DNA of 64,000 nt from Eutreptiella sp. 'Long Island Sound 2002' (GCA_964036045.1 OZ038391.1:38167833-38231832); one strand, 5' to 3'; positions 28,532 through 40,668 are shown, counted from the first letter of the stretch. The notes: a model not told the origin generated them from the sequence alone. Translations and numbers: made by a program.

Positions 28532-30443
28532 CCCGGGGGGGGCGACTCCGCGGGTCCTAGGACGCCAACTACCCCTGCCCCCCCCCCCCCCCCTAGGGGC
28601 CTTCGGCCAACAGTTAGTTGCCAAAGGTGTCGCCCTCAGGCCTCCATGGGCGCCTAAGGCGCCCGATGCTCCATGAACACCAAAGGTGCCCTAAGGAAAA
28701 TTTTGTCCAATTTGCACCCCAACACTATCCTTAAACCCAACCTTGACTCTAACACCCACCCCCAACCCTCAGCTTGCTCCTGTCCCTACACCCAACCCTA
28801 ATCAAGACTGAATATTGGGACCGAGCTGGTGGGGGAGGGAACATTAGATATGAATGGTGAGGGACATCAAGAATGATTCACACATTGATGGCTCTTGACA
28901 AAGTGAAATGCACCTGAACCCCATCACCACGAGGCCCACTTTCAAGGCTTTTTGGACTTCTCAGGGGCCAAAATGCCCCAAAATGGGCTCAAAATGGGCT
29001 CATTTCACCCTTTTGTGCACCCCAAATGGTCTACGATGAGTTTTGGAAAAATGTGTTTTTGACCCATTTTTGACCCATTTTTGGTCCCAAAACAGCCCAT
29101 TTTCAAGGCATTTTGGGATTTTTGGAGGACCCAAATGGGCCACCACCAGCTCAAAACAGTCCAAAAACACTTGTTTTAGCGTCGCACATGGTCTAGGATC
29201 ATTTTTGCGGAAAGTCATATTTTTACCCCTTTCGGACCCTGTTGACCCATTTGGGTACCCACCTGTTTGGGCTTGAGCTTGCAGCTTGCCACAGCCTAGT
29301 GGGCCTAGTTATTGGGGTCTAGGCGTCCGTTTGGGCAATTCTGAGGGGTGGAAACCACAAAAAGTGGGGGGTTGCGGGTGGAGTAGGTGCCCTCGGAATC
29401 GCATTTTGAGCCATGTAGCCAAAGATATGGCCTATTCTTGGTTTGTGGCTGTCGGCAGTTGGAGCTTCTGGGGGCCTTTTTGGGCCGCTTCCGCGGCATA
29501 TCATGGAGTTAGAGGGCCGCAAAGAGCTCGTTGACACGGGGAAGTCAAGCGGCACGTGGAGTGTACCCACCGTTTCCCTTCGTTTGGCCGTTTTGAATGT
29601 GTTCCAGGGCATTTTTGGCCCAAAAATGGCTGTTTTTGGCCCTAAACTGCAGATTTTGAAACCGAGGTCCGCCACTTGCGAATCCCGTTCCCGGCCGCCA
29701 CCGTTGAGTTTCTTGCTCAAACTTTGTGTGATTGTACTTCACACCCATAGGTATCATCCACCAAAATTTCACCCGAATCTGAAGCACCACGACGGAAATC
29801 TGATTTTTACCCATTTCGCGCGTGCTGCTGCTTGCTGCTTGCTGCTGCTGCTTGCTGCTTGCTGCTGCTGCTGCTAAACCTGGTAGGTCCACCCTAGACA
29901 CTAAAAAGGGTTATAAAACCAAGACTGGTTCCACCAGCTCGGTGACCCTAACCCTAGCCCTAACCCTAGCCTTGGCTCTCACCCTAGGCTAGGGTCAAAG
30001 TGAGTGTTGGGGTCCAAAATGGAGAGCAATAATGTGGCAAAAGCAACCATGAACCTAATTGGGGGGATCTTGTTCAACCCAATCAACATGGCTGGCATGG
30101 CCAAACCAAGTGGCTGCAAAGGTTAGGGTTAGGTTTATGGTGATGGTATGGTTAGAGGAGGGCAAGGGGAGGTAAGGGGAGCCTGTGCCCCCCCCCCCCC
30201 CAACACCCCAAATCGCCCCACCTGGACCCCCCCCCCCCACCACCACCCCGAATTGCCCCACTTGGACCCCCCCCCCCAACCGACCCTCCCGGAGCCCCCC
30301 CCCCCCCAGCCCCTCCTATACCCCCCCCCATTCGCCCTCCCTGAACCCCCCCCTCAGATGCCCCCCCCCCCCAAGGGGCCTCCGGCCAACAGTTAGTTGG
30401 GGGGGTAGTTGGCGTCCAGAACCGAGGGGTCGCCCCCCCCGTG
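28532..30443. mobile_element. 1,912-bp non-autonomous DNA transposon R2 with about 40-bp TIRs and 8-bp target duplication
   Basis: The left end reads CCC G8 CGACTCC and onward to GACGCCAACTACCCC. The right end, reverse complemented, reads CAC G8 CGACCCC and also reaches GACGCCAACTACCCC; about 85 percent identical over roughly 40 bp. Immediately outside, CCTTGTAC occurs at 28524-28531 and 30444-30451, a perfect 8-bp direct repeat. Direct subterminal repeats around GGCCTTCGGCCAACAGTTAG lie at about 28599-28620 and 30379-30400. An 8-bp duplication is typical of hAT and P superfamilies, but the G-rich termini do not match ones I know. The interior is repetitive and encodes no transposase. Confidence 0.85.
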
Positions 30444-30989
30444 CCTTGTACGTTAGCAACGGTTCAGACCCGATGCGTTGCCAATGCACACGACCACTGC
30501 CGGGGGAGCGAGTTGCCATACCGGCTTGAGTAAACGTGTCGGAAAGTATTTGTGGTTTGAGGGCTGCAATCTGGTGCCAAGAATGGCATGTATCACAGTG
30601 CTCAAGGCACAGTTTCTATTTTCGTGATTGGAGTGCAGATGCAATGTGGGTGCCCCAAGGGAGCACAACCCACAAACACACAAAATTCCCACCCATGACT
30701 GTTTTTGCCCCCCTCCCCAGCCCACCCCACCCCCTCGGCAAACAAATTACAATTTTGAGTGGCCCCTTGAGTTGGGGATATGGACTCACACAGTCTGGTT
30801 GTGTGGTGCAGCCGAGTGAGTACGGGTGCACTGAGTGCCTAGAACACAAGGGATCCACCGGTGTGCATACACCTAGGTCCAACAACAAGTGCTCGGTGAC
30901 CACTATCTATGTGGACTTCTTTTATGCGTTTCGGTGCCTTTTATTTGTTGTCAACTATGTGTGGGTGCAAGGTGTGGCAGGGTCGTCCA

Positions 30990-31350
30990 AACAGGTGGGT
31001 TTGTTTGGTCAGGTGTGGGGATTTTTTTCGGAGGAATGGGGGGCGGTTGGTAAGAAACGGGCGGGGGTAAGCATTGGGAGGGGGGGGGTTGATGAGATTG
31101 TTGGTCGGGGTGTTTTTTGGTAATATTGGGTTTTGTCTGGTAAGATTTGGGGTTTTTTGTGGTAAATTTTTTTCTCTGGTGGAGGGTTTTCTGGTAAAAA
31201 CACAGGGGGGTAAGAATTTTGGGGGGGGGTGGTACAAAAATGGAGGTTTTTTTGTACAAAAATGGGGTTTTTGGTAATTTTTGGGGGGGGTTGGTACAAA
31301 AGCGGGTTTTTTTTCTGGTAAACACAGGGGGTTTTTTGGGGTAAACACAG
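30990..31350 (+). repeat. Strongly strand-asymmetric G/T-rich block with GGTAA spacing
   Basis: Nearly all bases on the plus strand are G, T or A, with C almost absent. TGGTAA followed by A/T and a G run recurs irregularly every 15-40 bp (for example at 31049, 31119, 31138, 31160, 31192, 31273, 31316, 31341). It ends with two copies of a GGTAAACACAGGGGG string. Confidence 0.75.
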
Positions 31351-32104
31351 GGGGTATGTACCACGAACAGACAGACCCTTAGTAGCAACCTGTAGGATTG
31401 CACCCCTACGCATAGCGTGGGGGGCCACCGTTATAGGCAGAGGGCTGTGCCTCCATAGCAAGCCGCCCCTCCACTCCCAGCAGCCCCCAGTGCTAATGGG
31501 GCAGCCCAGTGGGGTTGCATTTTTGCTGGGGGCCAGGGCAGGCAAATGCACAACCCTGTTAGTACACCCGCTGAAGGTGGGTGCCCAGCCTCTGTCATAT
31601 GGAGCTCGGCAAGCAGCACGGCCCTGGTTGGATGGGAGTGGGTGAGTGAGTGTGGGTGTGTGTGGGTGTGGGTGAGCACACACACATTTTCCTAACAAAT
31701 TCTGTGTGTCTGCTGGCATGGTGCACCCCCGCATGAATGTGCCCCACATGTGTCTTTTTTCACATTGCACACACCTGTTTCTTCAGTCCCAAGACTCCAA
31801 ACGTTTTGCATTGATTTGTTGGAATCAGGCTGCAACGAAGCAGAGCTTAGGGCTCAGGATGGTGTTGCAGTACCCTAATCCATGTGACCACGCTGCACCG
31901 GACAAGCCATCACATATAGCACTGGCATGTGCTTCAGTGTTTGGTGTTCCAGTCCTGCCAACGTGGTATGCAATGGCAAGGGCCATCAAAGAAATCGCCC
32001 AGACATTTGGCCGATCCTCTGCTTGAGGCGCAATTGCAGTGCATAGTGCAGATCCTGTAGGGTCAGGCAGCAGACCTATGCTTCTCAGTTCTTTACCCAA
32101 ACAT

Positions 32105-32345
32105 GCCACTGCATTTACCTGCCCTCACAACTGCCTGTTTCCACTGAATGTTTCATTGTCCTCACCCTGATGCACCACTGCGTGCTCCGACTGCATGCTT
32201 CCACTGCCTGTTCAGTTGTCCTCACCCCAACATACCACTGCATTTTCCACTGCCCTCACTCAACACACCATGCATGTTGCACTTTCCTGACTGATACACA
32301 ATATTGCATGTTGCCTCGTCCTCACCCTAACACACCATGCCCCTC
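32105..32345 (+). repeat. Degenerate 55-60-bp tandem repeat
   Basis: GTCCTCACCCTGATGCACCA, followed by TTCCACTGCCTG-like text, recurs about four times with many substitutions. Confidence 0.65.
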
Positions 32346-34279
32346 AAGTGTCCTGGGTGGATGGGGGCACTGCCATTCCCCCTTCAACTAATTCTACGAC
32401 AACTATTCTGACAACAGTCAGGATTTTGCACTGGAAAGATCTTCTTGGGCTGTGATTTTGCCCCGTTTGCCCCTGCAATTCAAAGGTGGATTGTGCGGGT
32501 CAAGTATCAATGTACATACGCCCAGATGTTTCAGCCGTGCAAGTCTCGGTGCAACACATTCTGCGTGTGCTGACTCCGATACGTGGCAGTTTTGCCAGGA
32601 TGATATGAATGTTATGGATGATATATTGTTAATATTTCGCGCGTTTCTGGATCATTGTTTTTATGTGGCATGGTGCTCATCTCTGCTGTGTTGCAGACAG
32701 GTCAGCATTTTGGAATGTCTACGCGCCAGGTAGGGGATTGGGACCTTCTATTGGCAACATCCACCTGATGGGCCAGAGTCTAGTCACGCAACCTTTGCAA
32801 GCACTTTCGGGGGTTGGGGTTTCTGCAATTGAGTGTGGCTGAGTGTTGGGGGCTCGAAGGTTTGTGCTGGAGCGCGAGGGGGGTGGGGCTGGCCAGGGTT
32901 TTGCTGTAATTTTCATTCCAGCCGAGAAGGGCTCCTCCCTGGACCCCCTTCCCCCATACCCCCCTCCGCTCAAGCAAAGCCCTGCAGCTGGCCCCACATT
33001 GCTCGCTCTTAGCAACAACCGTCCTGGTGTTTGGTGTTGTGATGTCAAAGTTATCATGTTCAGCCATATCAAGGTACATGTGGACATGGGATGGGCAGTC
33101 TCCCTGGATTGCCTGGCAGCAACAGACAAGATAGGAAGTGAGTGCTAAAGGATGGGATGAGTTCAAGAGGGCTGCTAAGCGACGTTCCATAGGAACATGA
33201 GGAAGCCGACCTTCTGGTGGGAAATGGACGACTCCGTCATCCGATGTTGCACAATTCACACACCATTCGTTCTATCCCAGTCGCACTGGTTGTAGTGATT
33301 GTGGCTTTCGCCCCCAGAGCGCTGCCCTGCTTCACCACGATCCCCTTTACCCCCTGGATATGACCCCTTGCGAATCAGCGTCTTGGATCTTACAAGGCCA
33401 GTGCCCTCCTGGATTTGATTTGGACCAGCGGTTGGGGCAGAGGAGCTGTGTTTGACTGGGGGGAGTGGGGGGTTGTACGGCTTTGTCTGCCAACTTCCGA
33501 GGGGTCAACATAGAGGAATTCTTTAATGCCGCACTAGCAGAGAAACTGCATGCAAGGTTGGAGGACAAAGGCTTTTCCTGTTGACACAACTACCACAAAC
33601 TCTTTGACAACATCCGAATCCTGGTTCTGCCTGCCAGGGTTTGTATTTGTCGGTATTTGTTGGAGATCCGGAGATGGTGAAAATGTTCGAGGAGCATGCA
33701 ACAGAGAAGCATGTAACAGCAGAGGGTCCAGTAGTGAGCCCCTGTCCACTCTGTTCACAGTCACACTGCCAGGTAGCATGGACCACAACTCCTTTATTTT
33801 GGGGGTAGCCTCTCCAAAATTTAGAAGTGCCCCCCCCCCCACCCCCAATGCACACTTTCTGTTCATTTTCACTTTCTGCAATATATCAGCGGGGAAGAGA
33901 GGGATCTCTCACACTTGTGGTGTAAAAAACAAAATCGAAGGTGCTTGAGAGGTTCCCCACGGAAAGCAACCTCAGGACCTTGCCAAAGGCTGTGGCATAT
34001 TCAGCCTTTGGGACAGGGTCCTGAAGGACAGTGTACCCCACCCCATTAACAAATTGCTGGCAGCCCTTTGGGTTGATGCAGCAGAAGAACTTGGGAAAGT
34101 CAAAGGAGAGTTTTTTTGTGGCGTACCTGGTGGATGCCCTCATCCACTCCCTCTCCTGCTTTATATGGATATGATTTTCTTTTCCCTTGGGACCATTGCC
34201 CCACTTCTCATCAGCCCTCTGACCACTCCTGCTTTCGTTTTTTTTTTTGGTATTTGACCCAGCCCAAATGGTTGAACAT

Positions 34280-34315
34280 CCCCCCACCCACCCACCCACC
34301 CACCCACCCACCCAC
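34280..34315 (+). repeat. (CCCA)n microsatellite
   Basis: Nine uninterrupted CCCA units after a C5 start. Confidence 0.95.
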
Positions 34316-34398
34316 ATCAAAAGCAGATATGCAATAGGTTCTTGCTCTAACAGTGCGCTTGGCCAGTGCATTTTTCAGACACTAATTTGCATCCTCCC

Positions 34399-34834
34399 TT
34401 TTGAAATTATGTGCCTTTGAGTGGTTGCTGTCCAGTAGCTCTTGGTAAGTGGCTGTGTTAAACAGGGTAAGTCCACCAAAAGTTTCACCTCCACCTTTGC
34501 TGACCCCCCCCCCCCCCCACACACACCTCGCATACGGGGGCCCCTGTACCCACATCCTGAAATTGGTAGCACCAGGGTACCCCCCTTCCCCCCCTTTTGT
34601 TATTTTTATTGTTGTTATTGCAAGCGGCTTTGTCACCCACAACACTTTCTTGATGCCGTGCTGTATGCAGACAACACTCTGACAGTGTGTTTTCTCACAC
34701 CTATTTTCATTGTCCTTCATTCCCACACCTTTTGAAGTTATGTGCCTTTGGGTGTTTGCAATCCAGTAGCTCTCTTGGTGGCTGTGACAAACAAGATTAG
34801 TGTATCAAAGGTTCCACCTACACCTTCGCTGAGC
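34399..34834 (+). repeat. Direct repeat pair, about 105 bp, 331 bp apart
   Basis: 34399-34503 and 34730-34834 share TTATGTGCCTTTGxGTG, a TCCAGTAGCTCT block, GTGGCTGTG and a TTCACCTCCACCTTTGCTGA-like end, with about 80 percent identity. Confidence 0.8.
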
Positions 34835-35473
34835 TCACCTTATTTTGGTCTCACCCTCCTTGGTATCTCTTTTACTGGCCCATTGCTTGCCCTCTTGCTA
34901 AAGTGAAGGTCCCCTGTTTGTCAACAGTGCGGGAGGAGGGGCACCTTGAAGAGGGGAATTCTTGTTGAAGAGCGAGAAATTCTTGTTTGATTTCACAGGC
35001 GCAGCTGGTGCTTGTGCCCAAGCATGCGCCCCCCCATCCTTTGTGTGTACCTGCTTGGCACCAAAACTTTCCCAATTTGTGGTATGCAGGGCTCTGTGGA
35101 CGCCCTAAAAGAAGATTACGAGCCCCTAATTCCCAATTTAGTGGATGCAGGCACTTGAAACCTCTGCTCCTGCCCGTCTGCATACTGCAAATGACATGCG
35201 CAGTTGTTGGTATTGTGTTTATCTGTCCCATTTTTGCCATGTGCCCATTTGGTGTTTTAATTCTGCCGGTGCTATGCAGAGGTCTTTTTTGAAAACACAA
35301 TTGGGCCTGAACCTGCGCTTCAAGCACAGCCCCTGTGATGTGATAGGTTTTTGTGTCCCTGCCGGCCATGACATTTGCTGATGTATCGTGTTGATTCATA
35401 TTGAATTGATGTCATCTCAATAATCACAATAATCATTTACACTAGACCCTCCAACTTCTTTACCAACTTTAGG

Positions 35474-36095
35474 AATATGTGAAACATACACTGCTTTTGG
35501 CGACAAACTCGGATGGGTTTGCACAACTGAGTGTGGGGACCACACTTTACAACCTCCCCACAAGGAGTGTTCTGATATGGATTTACGACTCACCATCCAC
35601 CATCCAGGAGGAAACACGGAACAAACCCCTCCGGTCGATGTGGGTCCCAAGTCACACGGACAGAGCTAAGGCCGAAACCAAGGAAGAGCGAATGGAGGTG
35701 ATATTGCTGTCAATGCGGGTCCAGTACCTACTCCAGCTAGAAAATGGGTCATAGAGAGGAGATACTATGGCCTATTTTCAGGAACGCACTGTTGGGAGAC
35801 GTGAGCGGTGGGATGGATGTGGCGCACTATAGGATCATAATGTTGCAATCTGCCTTTTGTGCAACACCAAGCACGGCACCACTGTGCACAAGCGGCTGAT
35901 ACAATGCCAAAAATGGGCGCTTGCTTTTTGGAAGGCATGCACACGGTCATGGGTGAATACACAGAGCAATGGTACGATAGTGCGTCTCCAAAAGAATTAC
36001 ATCATGTCGCGTGCCTTAGAGTTCCCCATTCTTTCTATAGCCAACTGCCCCCAGGATATGTGGTCGTGGGTATAAAACCACCCCCAAATGGGGGA
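35474..36095 (+). CDS. Two coding-like segments (35474-35754; 35859-36095), unknown protein
   Basis: After an acceptor-like AACTTTAG, the first frame gives a well-mixed sequence (ATNSDGFAQLSVGTTLYNLP, then VLIWIYDSPSTIQEETRNKP) ending with TAG at 35752-35754. The second, in its own frame from 35859, gives KMGACFLEGMHTVMGEYTEQ and CLRVPHSFYSQLPPGYVVVG before entering a satellite at about 36065. Both look like real exon sequence, but splice borders linking them are not resolved and no domain is recognised. The second frame's last residues come from the satellite. Confidence 0.4.
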
Positions 36096-36312
36096 TAAAA
36101 CCACCCCCAACCCCCTTTTTGGCCATTTTTGACCCCTGGGGTGGTTTTATGCCACCTGGGGGTGGTTTTATCCCCCCTTTTGCAGGGGTGGGTTTATCCC
36201 CCCATAGGGGTGGTTTTATCCCCCGATTTGGTCATTGGGGGGGTTTTATCACTCCTTTGGGGTGGTTTTATCCCCCATTTCTGGTGATTTTATCCCCTTA
36301 TTGGCCAGGGGG
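36066..36312. repeat. Satellite of GGGGTGGTTTTATCCCCC units, first two units inverted
   Basis: Two units in the orientation GGGGATAAAACCACCCCC are followed by about seven in the opposite orientation, spaced 20-40 bp. A second array with the same unit lies at 37846-38062. Confidence 0.9.
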
Positions 36313-36389
36313 GGGGGGTTGGCCGATCTCAATGTGAACCAGGAAACTCAGTCCCGGAAGACAGACAGACACACAGTGCACTCTTCAGC

Positions 36390-36435
36390 CTGCTTTGCTT
36401 TAGATTGTTTTGCTTTGCTTTGCTGTGTACTACCC
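36390..36435 (+). repeat. Dispersed block shared with about 37765-37820
   Basis: GCACTCTTCAG, then CTTTGCTTTAGATTGTTTTG, then CTTTGCTTTG, occurs at 36378-36422 and 37767-37818. It lies beside each of the two satellites: after the first and before the second. Confidence 0.75.
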
Positions 36436-37845
36436 CCCCCCCCCCGTGCCTAGGAACCGCCTTGTGCAAGAACCGCCCCCTGGTTCCGCAGTCGAATGCT
36501 CACACAACTTTTTTTACCAGTGGATATTGGGTTTTCCATGGTTGTGGTGGATGTAGGACGGCTATTCAGGTGTGCAGGACATCATTTCATGTGTGTTGCT
36601 ACGGGTCCCCCCTATCAGTCACTGACAGGCGCACATACCCCTTAAACCCCTCCCCCCTGCTCTCGACCCCTTCCCCGAAGCAACCAGCCCCAACAAGAAA
36701 CAAACAAAAGTCAGTTAAACACAGGGGGCCACTGACAGCACCGCTTTGCAAGTTTATTTTTTCATTTTTGGCGAACCATCCTTTCTTAGTTAAACAGGTG
36801 CTGTTTGATGGCTGGGTGCCTGGGCAGGCAGGTTTCACCTTCTTGCCCACCTGGGGGGAGAGGAGAGGACGCCCAGGCACTCAAGGGGTCCGAGAGAGCA
36901 GGGTGGGATATAAAAATATAAACCTGTAAGTTCCTCTCCTGCCCTCTTGCCTGGGCCACCCCCGCCTTCTTGCCCCCTGCCCTCGGGTTCCACACATTTT
37001 TGGACTTCAACAGGTCAGGGATGTTGCAGACATGAAATTTTTCTGTGCCGTGTCTGTGTTACTTGTGTTACTGAAGGTCATCTGGCCCCAAGGGGCAGTA
37101 GAGACAGGAATTCAGGATGGTTTATCACAGGAAGAAGAGTTTCACATCTCAGCCAGTTGAACAGTAGATCATCCCATGCACGTTGGAAGGCACACTACAG
37201 CCTAGTCAACTGAGATTCACTCCTTGGGTGTTCATTTGTCAACGCACCCCGTTCTGCACCCTGCTTTACTTCCAGAGAATGTGTCATGAGTCAGGGATCA
37301 AGGATGAGGGAATCAGGGATCATCCAGGTGCCAGGGAGGGATTTTTGTTTGTGTCGCTGGTTGGCAAAGCATCTGTATTATTATTCCGCAAGCTGTTCAC
37401 ACGTCCTGCTCAAGCACAAAGGAAGAAGTCCTGGTGACCACACACAACGAGCACAGTGGAAGACACATGAAAGACTTGTATGGAGTTGGGGGGGGGGCGG
37501 GGGGGGGGGGCTAATGCAGAGGGCTGGCCCTGGAGGGGGCTACTGCACAGAAGGCCTGAATCTTCGTCCGATACCAATTCATTGATGGAATAAGCATCGG
37601 CTTAGGGCCTGCAGGCTTTCCGTGCCCTGAGGCAAAGTTGTGGAATTGTTGCTGCTCAGTCAGAACCTGGTATGACAGGGATGACCCGGCTCCAGGAGGT
37701 TTTTGTTATGGAGGGGTTTGTAAGTGTGTGGATATCATGCTATCAAGCCATATAAGTATCGTTTCGCACATTGCACTCTTCAGATTTCTTTGGTTTAGAT
37801 TGTTTTGCTTTGTTTTGCCCTGTTGTGTCATTTTATGCTTTGGTG

Positions 37846-38062
37846 GCATAAAACCACCTTGGGGTGGTTTTATCCCCCCGAAGGGGGTGGTTTTAACAAG
37901 GGGGGGTGGTTTTATCCCCCATAAGGGGTGGTTATATCCCCCCAAAGGGGTGGTTTTATCCCCCAAAAGGGGTGGTTTTATCCCCCATAAAAGTGGGAAT
38001 AAAACCACCCGGGGTGGTTTTAAGGGTGGTTTTATCCCCCATTTGGGGGTGGTTTTATGCCC
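37846..38062. repeat. Second GGGGTGGTTTTATCCCCC satellite
   Basis: One inverted unit (ATAAAACCACC), then six forward units, then a mixed group with another inverted unit near 37998. Spacing is about 27 bp. Confidence 0.9.
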
Positions 38063-38065
38063 GGG

Positions 38066-38460
38066 ACCACAGGATATGGACCCCATTTCACTGCTGCAAT
38101 GCTTGTGGGGTGTGATTAGGGGTACACACCCTAGCTTTGATCTTACCATGCCATGCTGTTACACATGCACTAACGGACCGACGGGGTTGTGATTCTTGGT
38201 TTTCTTTTGCAGGCATGGTGAACTCTTTTCTAAGCTGGTAAACAATGTGAAGCATCATGTATTAGTGATGTGCTACGCGCTCCCTCAAGTAATGTATAAA
38301 CCTCAGAAGCCAAGGCATACAGAAGTCGAGGCACCCGCCATTGCAACACAGCAAGATGACAAGGAGTGTCACAAGGTAATGCAAAGCCAGGATACATACC
38401 ATGCCAAGGTTAAGGCGCTAAGATACTTTGAGTTCACCCAGGATACTAGCGGCTATCAAA
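38066..38460 (+). other. Possible exon at about 38214-38504
   Basis: After CTTTTGCAG at about 38213, a plus frame reads HGELFSKLVNNVKHHVLVMC and a Lys/Glu-rich continuation (KPRHTEVEAPAIATQQDDKE) before entering the next minisatellite. It is protein-like but alone, with no phase partner established. Confidence 0.35.
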
Positions 38461-38765
38461 AAGTAAAGTTTTTTTTCATGGATATTTTCATCGATTTTCA
38501 TTGATATTCTCATTGATTTTCATTGATGTTTACATTTATGGATGCATTGGGGTAACGCCCCGGGCGAGCATAATTCAAAGCGGCTTGACCACAGGCAAGT
38601 GAGCGTTCATTGCGGCGTTCATTGATAATTTCACTGATTTTCATTGGTATTTACATTGATTTTCATTGATATTTTCTTTGGTTGTCATTGATATTTTCAT
38701 TGGTTTTTATTGATATTGTCATTGATTTTAATTGATATTTTCATTGATGGTCATCGGTATTTTTA
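38461..38765 (+). repeat. Degenerate 12-24-bp repeat (TTTTCATTGATA type)
   Basis: CATTGATTTTCATTGATATT variants fill 38475-38535 and 38610-38765, split by about 90 bp of unrelated GC-richer DNA. Confidence 0.85.
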
Positions 38766-39604
38766 TTATGGAAAAGACATATCACAAGTGGCTGCATGGG
38801 GTGGATGTAATAAGCTTGGAGAGGAGCTTATCGTCGTATCTATGGCGGGTGGTGTACTTTGAGCCATGGAGCACAACATCAAAATTTATTATCCAAGCAG
38901 GGTGAACAAAAAAAAAAGAAAAAAAATCTTTCAAAAAATGCAACCCAAAAAGCTTAAATAATGTAAAACGTAAAAGAAGCATTTTAAGAAGTTAAGAGTG
39001 GTGACTGAGAGGTTCAAACAAAATTTCTGCAATCAATCCACCATAGCTATCCCCTTTTTGAAACCCCACTGCAGCGTATCCGGAAAACACCAAAAATTAA
39101 TCACGAGGCCAAGCACACAATCCTTCTACCCCCAACACAACAGCCTCCCTCCCCCCCGAAGTAGCAAACGGCCAAACCCACAACCCTCTATACGATCAAA
39201 ACCCTCTCTAGGACACAGATAAACAAAGGAACCGCAGCCACAGCGGCCCTCCCCCCCCAGCCAACCACCCCAAGCACCACAATAGCAGCACAGACACACC
39301 AACACATCAACAAAAGCCCCCAGGTCTATATAATGTACATAAAACAGCCGCCTTCGGGGAACATTGATGTGATTCAGCATTGTTTGGGCGGTATGCCGCC
39401 ATGCATAAAAAAAACGGGTGGTGATTGACATGCCTTGGTGTGGTTGCCCATAATGTTCACCGTTACCTCTCTAAGGATTGGTGACATCTTCTTTCACGGG
39501 GGTATATCGCAAAATAAAGTATGCAGTTCATGCCCTCCCCACCCCTTTTTAAGGTTAAGCCGGATCCTAGATACTCTGAAGTTTCATCTATTTACAGTGC
39601 TTCT

Positions 39605-39782
39605 AGTCTCTAACTGTTTGTGAATTCAGTTGCATGGCCACATTCGCCAAGCCATATCATCTGTCTGTCCCACTCCTCCCACCTCAGATCTTGGATATCA
39701 TAAAATTTGATCTCCTTATTGTGATTTTAGTTTGTAACTGTTTGTGAATTCAGTTGCATGGCCAAGTTCGCCAAGCCGTATC
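39605..39782 (+). repeat. Direct repeat pair, 54 bp, 124 bp apart
   Basis: TAACTGTTTGTGAATTCAGT followed by TGCATGGCCA and TTCGCCAAGCC occurs at 39605-39658 and 39728-39782 with about five differences. Confidence 0.9.
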
Positions 39783-40018
39783 CTGTGTTTGGCGCAACCT
39801 ACTTGCACCGGATTCCTAACCAACTCGACTACACACAATACAGTGCACATCAAATGGTGATTTCGGGCTATCTGACCGCAATGCTTTCATTTTTGCATGT
39901 AAAATTTTTTCAAAACTCATTTGTACTGTAGAAACATTTGACTATCTTTGTCTGCAGCCGCTCTTTGCTACTTATGCTTTGATTTGGAAGGAGACTATCT
40001 TGAAGAATGTACGTCGCG

Positions 40019-40190
40019 ATACATCTAGCGGTGCATTATAATGTTAAATTCGGTATGGTTATAATATTCCGCTAGATGTAACACTTATTTGGCTAGACGT
40101 AAGTAGAAATTTATACATCTACCGGAACATTATAAGCGCCATTAGACGCAAGTAACACAGCTAGTTGTTCCGGTAGACGTAAGTATCTAC
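40019..40190. repeat. Two adjacent palindromic elements
   Basis: 40020-40081 is bounded by ACATCTAGCGG and CCGCTAGATGT with inner ATTATAA/TTATAAT. 40111-40182 is bounded by ACATCTACCGGAAC and GTTCCGGTAGACGT. The bounding words are related, so these are two copies of one tiny inverted-repeat family. Confidence 0.8.
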
Positions 40191-40668
40191 ACCATCCTAC
40201 AAAATATTACCTTGTTTCATGTAACCCCAACAAAAGATGTTTCTTCATGTTGTTGGGCCAAAATGATAGCACGCACCCTAAATTACGTACTAAATCTAAA
40301 TTTGGCATTCTAGTCATCCTATGCTTCTTTTGGGTGCCTTGTCAAAAACACCAAAATCTACCTTGATCTTTGCCATCACGGCACACATGCAACAGTGAAG
40401 TTTGAATGTTGTTAACAAGTATTGTGAAGCTGTTCGACAAACAATGCGCACACGTGAGCCACATTACCCACATTTTTCATCTTGGATTGGGAAGACACCT
40501 CTTCTCGAATGATGATCTTTAAGTTTTCTTTACCCCAAAGCTTCTTCGGATCACTCACAAATCCAAGAAACTGTGGACCACAATAACACGATAATTCCAC
40601 TTGAGGAGAAAATGTGCCAATGCAGACAACGACCTTCATTCGGTGCAAGTGCCACTTTAGAGTCCAAT

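Larger units (their letters stand above)
30444..35473. other. Gene-poor stretch with several simple repeats
   Basis: Holds a single copy of the 9.8-kb tandem unit (30750-30790), a G/T-rich block (30990-31350), a degenerate 60-bp tandem array (about 32105-32345), a (CCCA)n run (34280-34315) and a direct repeat pair (34399-34503 and 34730-34834). Both strands have open frames at 32719-33259 and 33523-33948, but I cannot choose a coding strand. Confidence 0.4.

Noticed and set aside
25940-30165. Chromosome end suggested by CCCTAA/TTAGGG runs
   Set aside because: Short, degenerate and located inside duplicated transposon-like elements.
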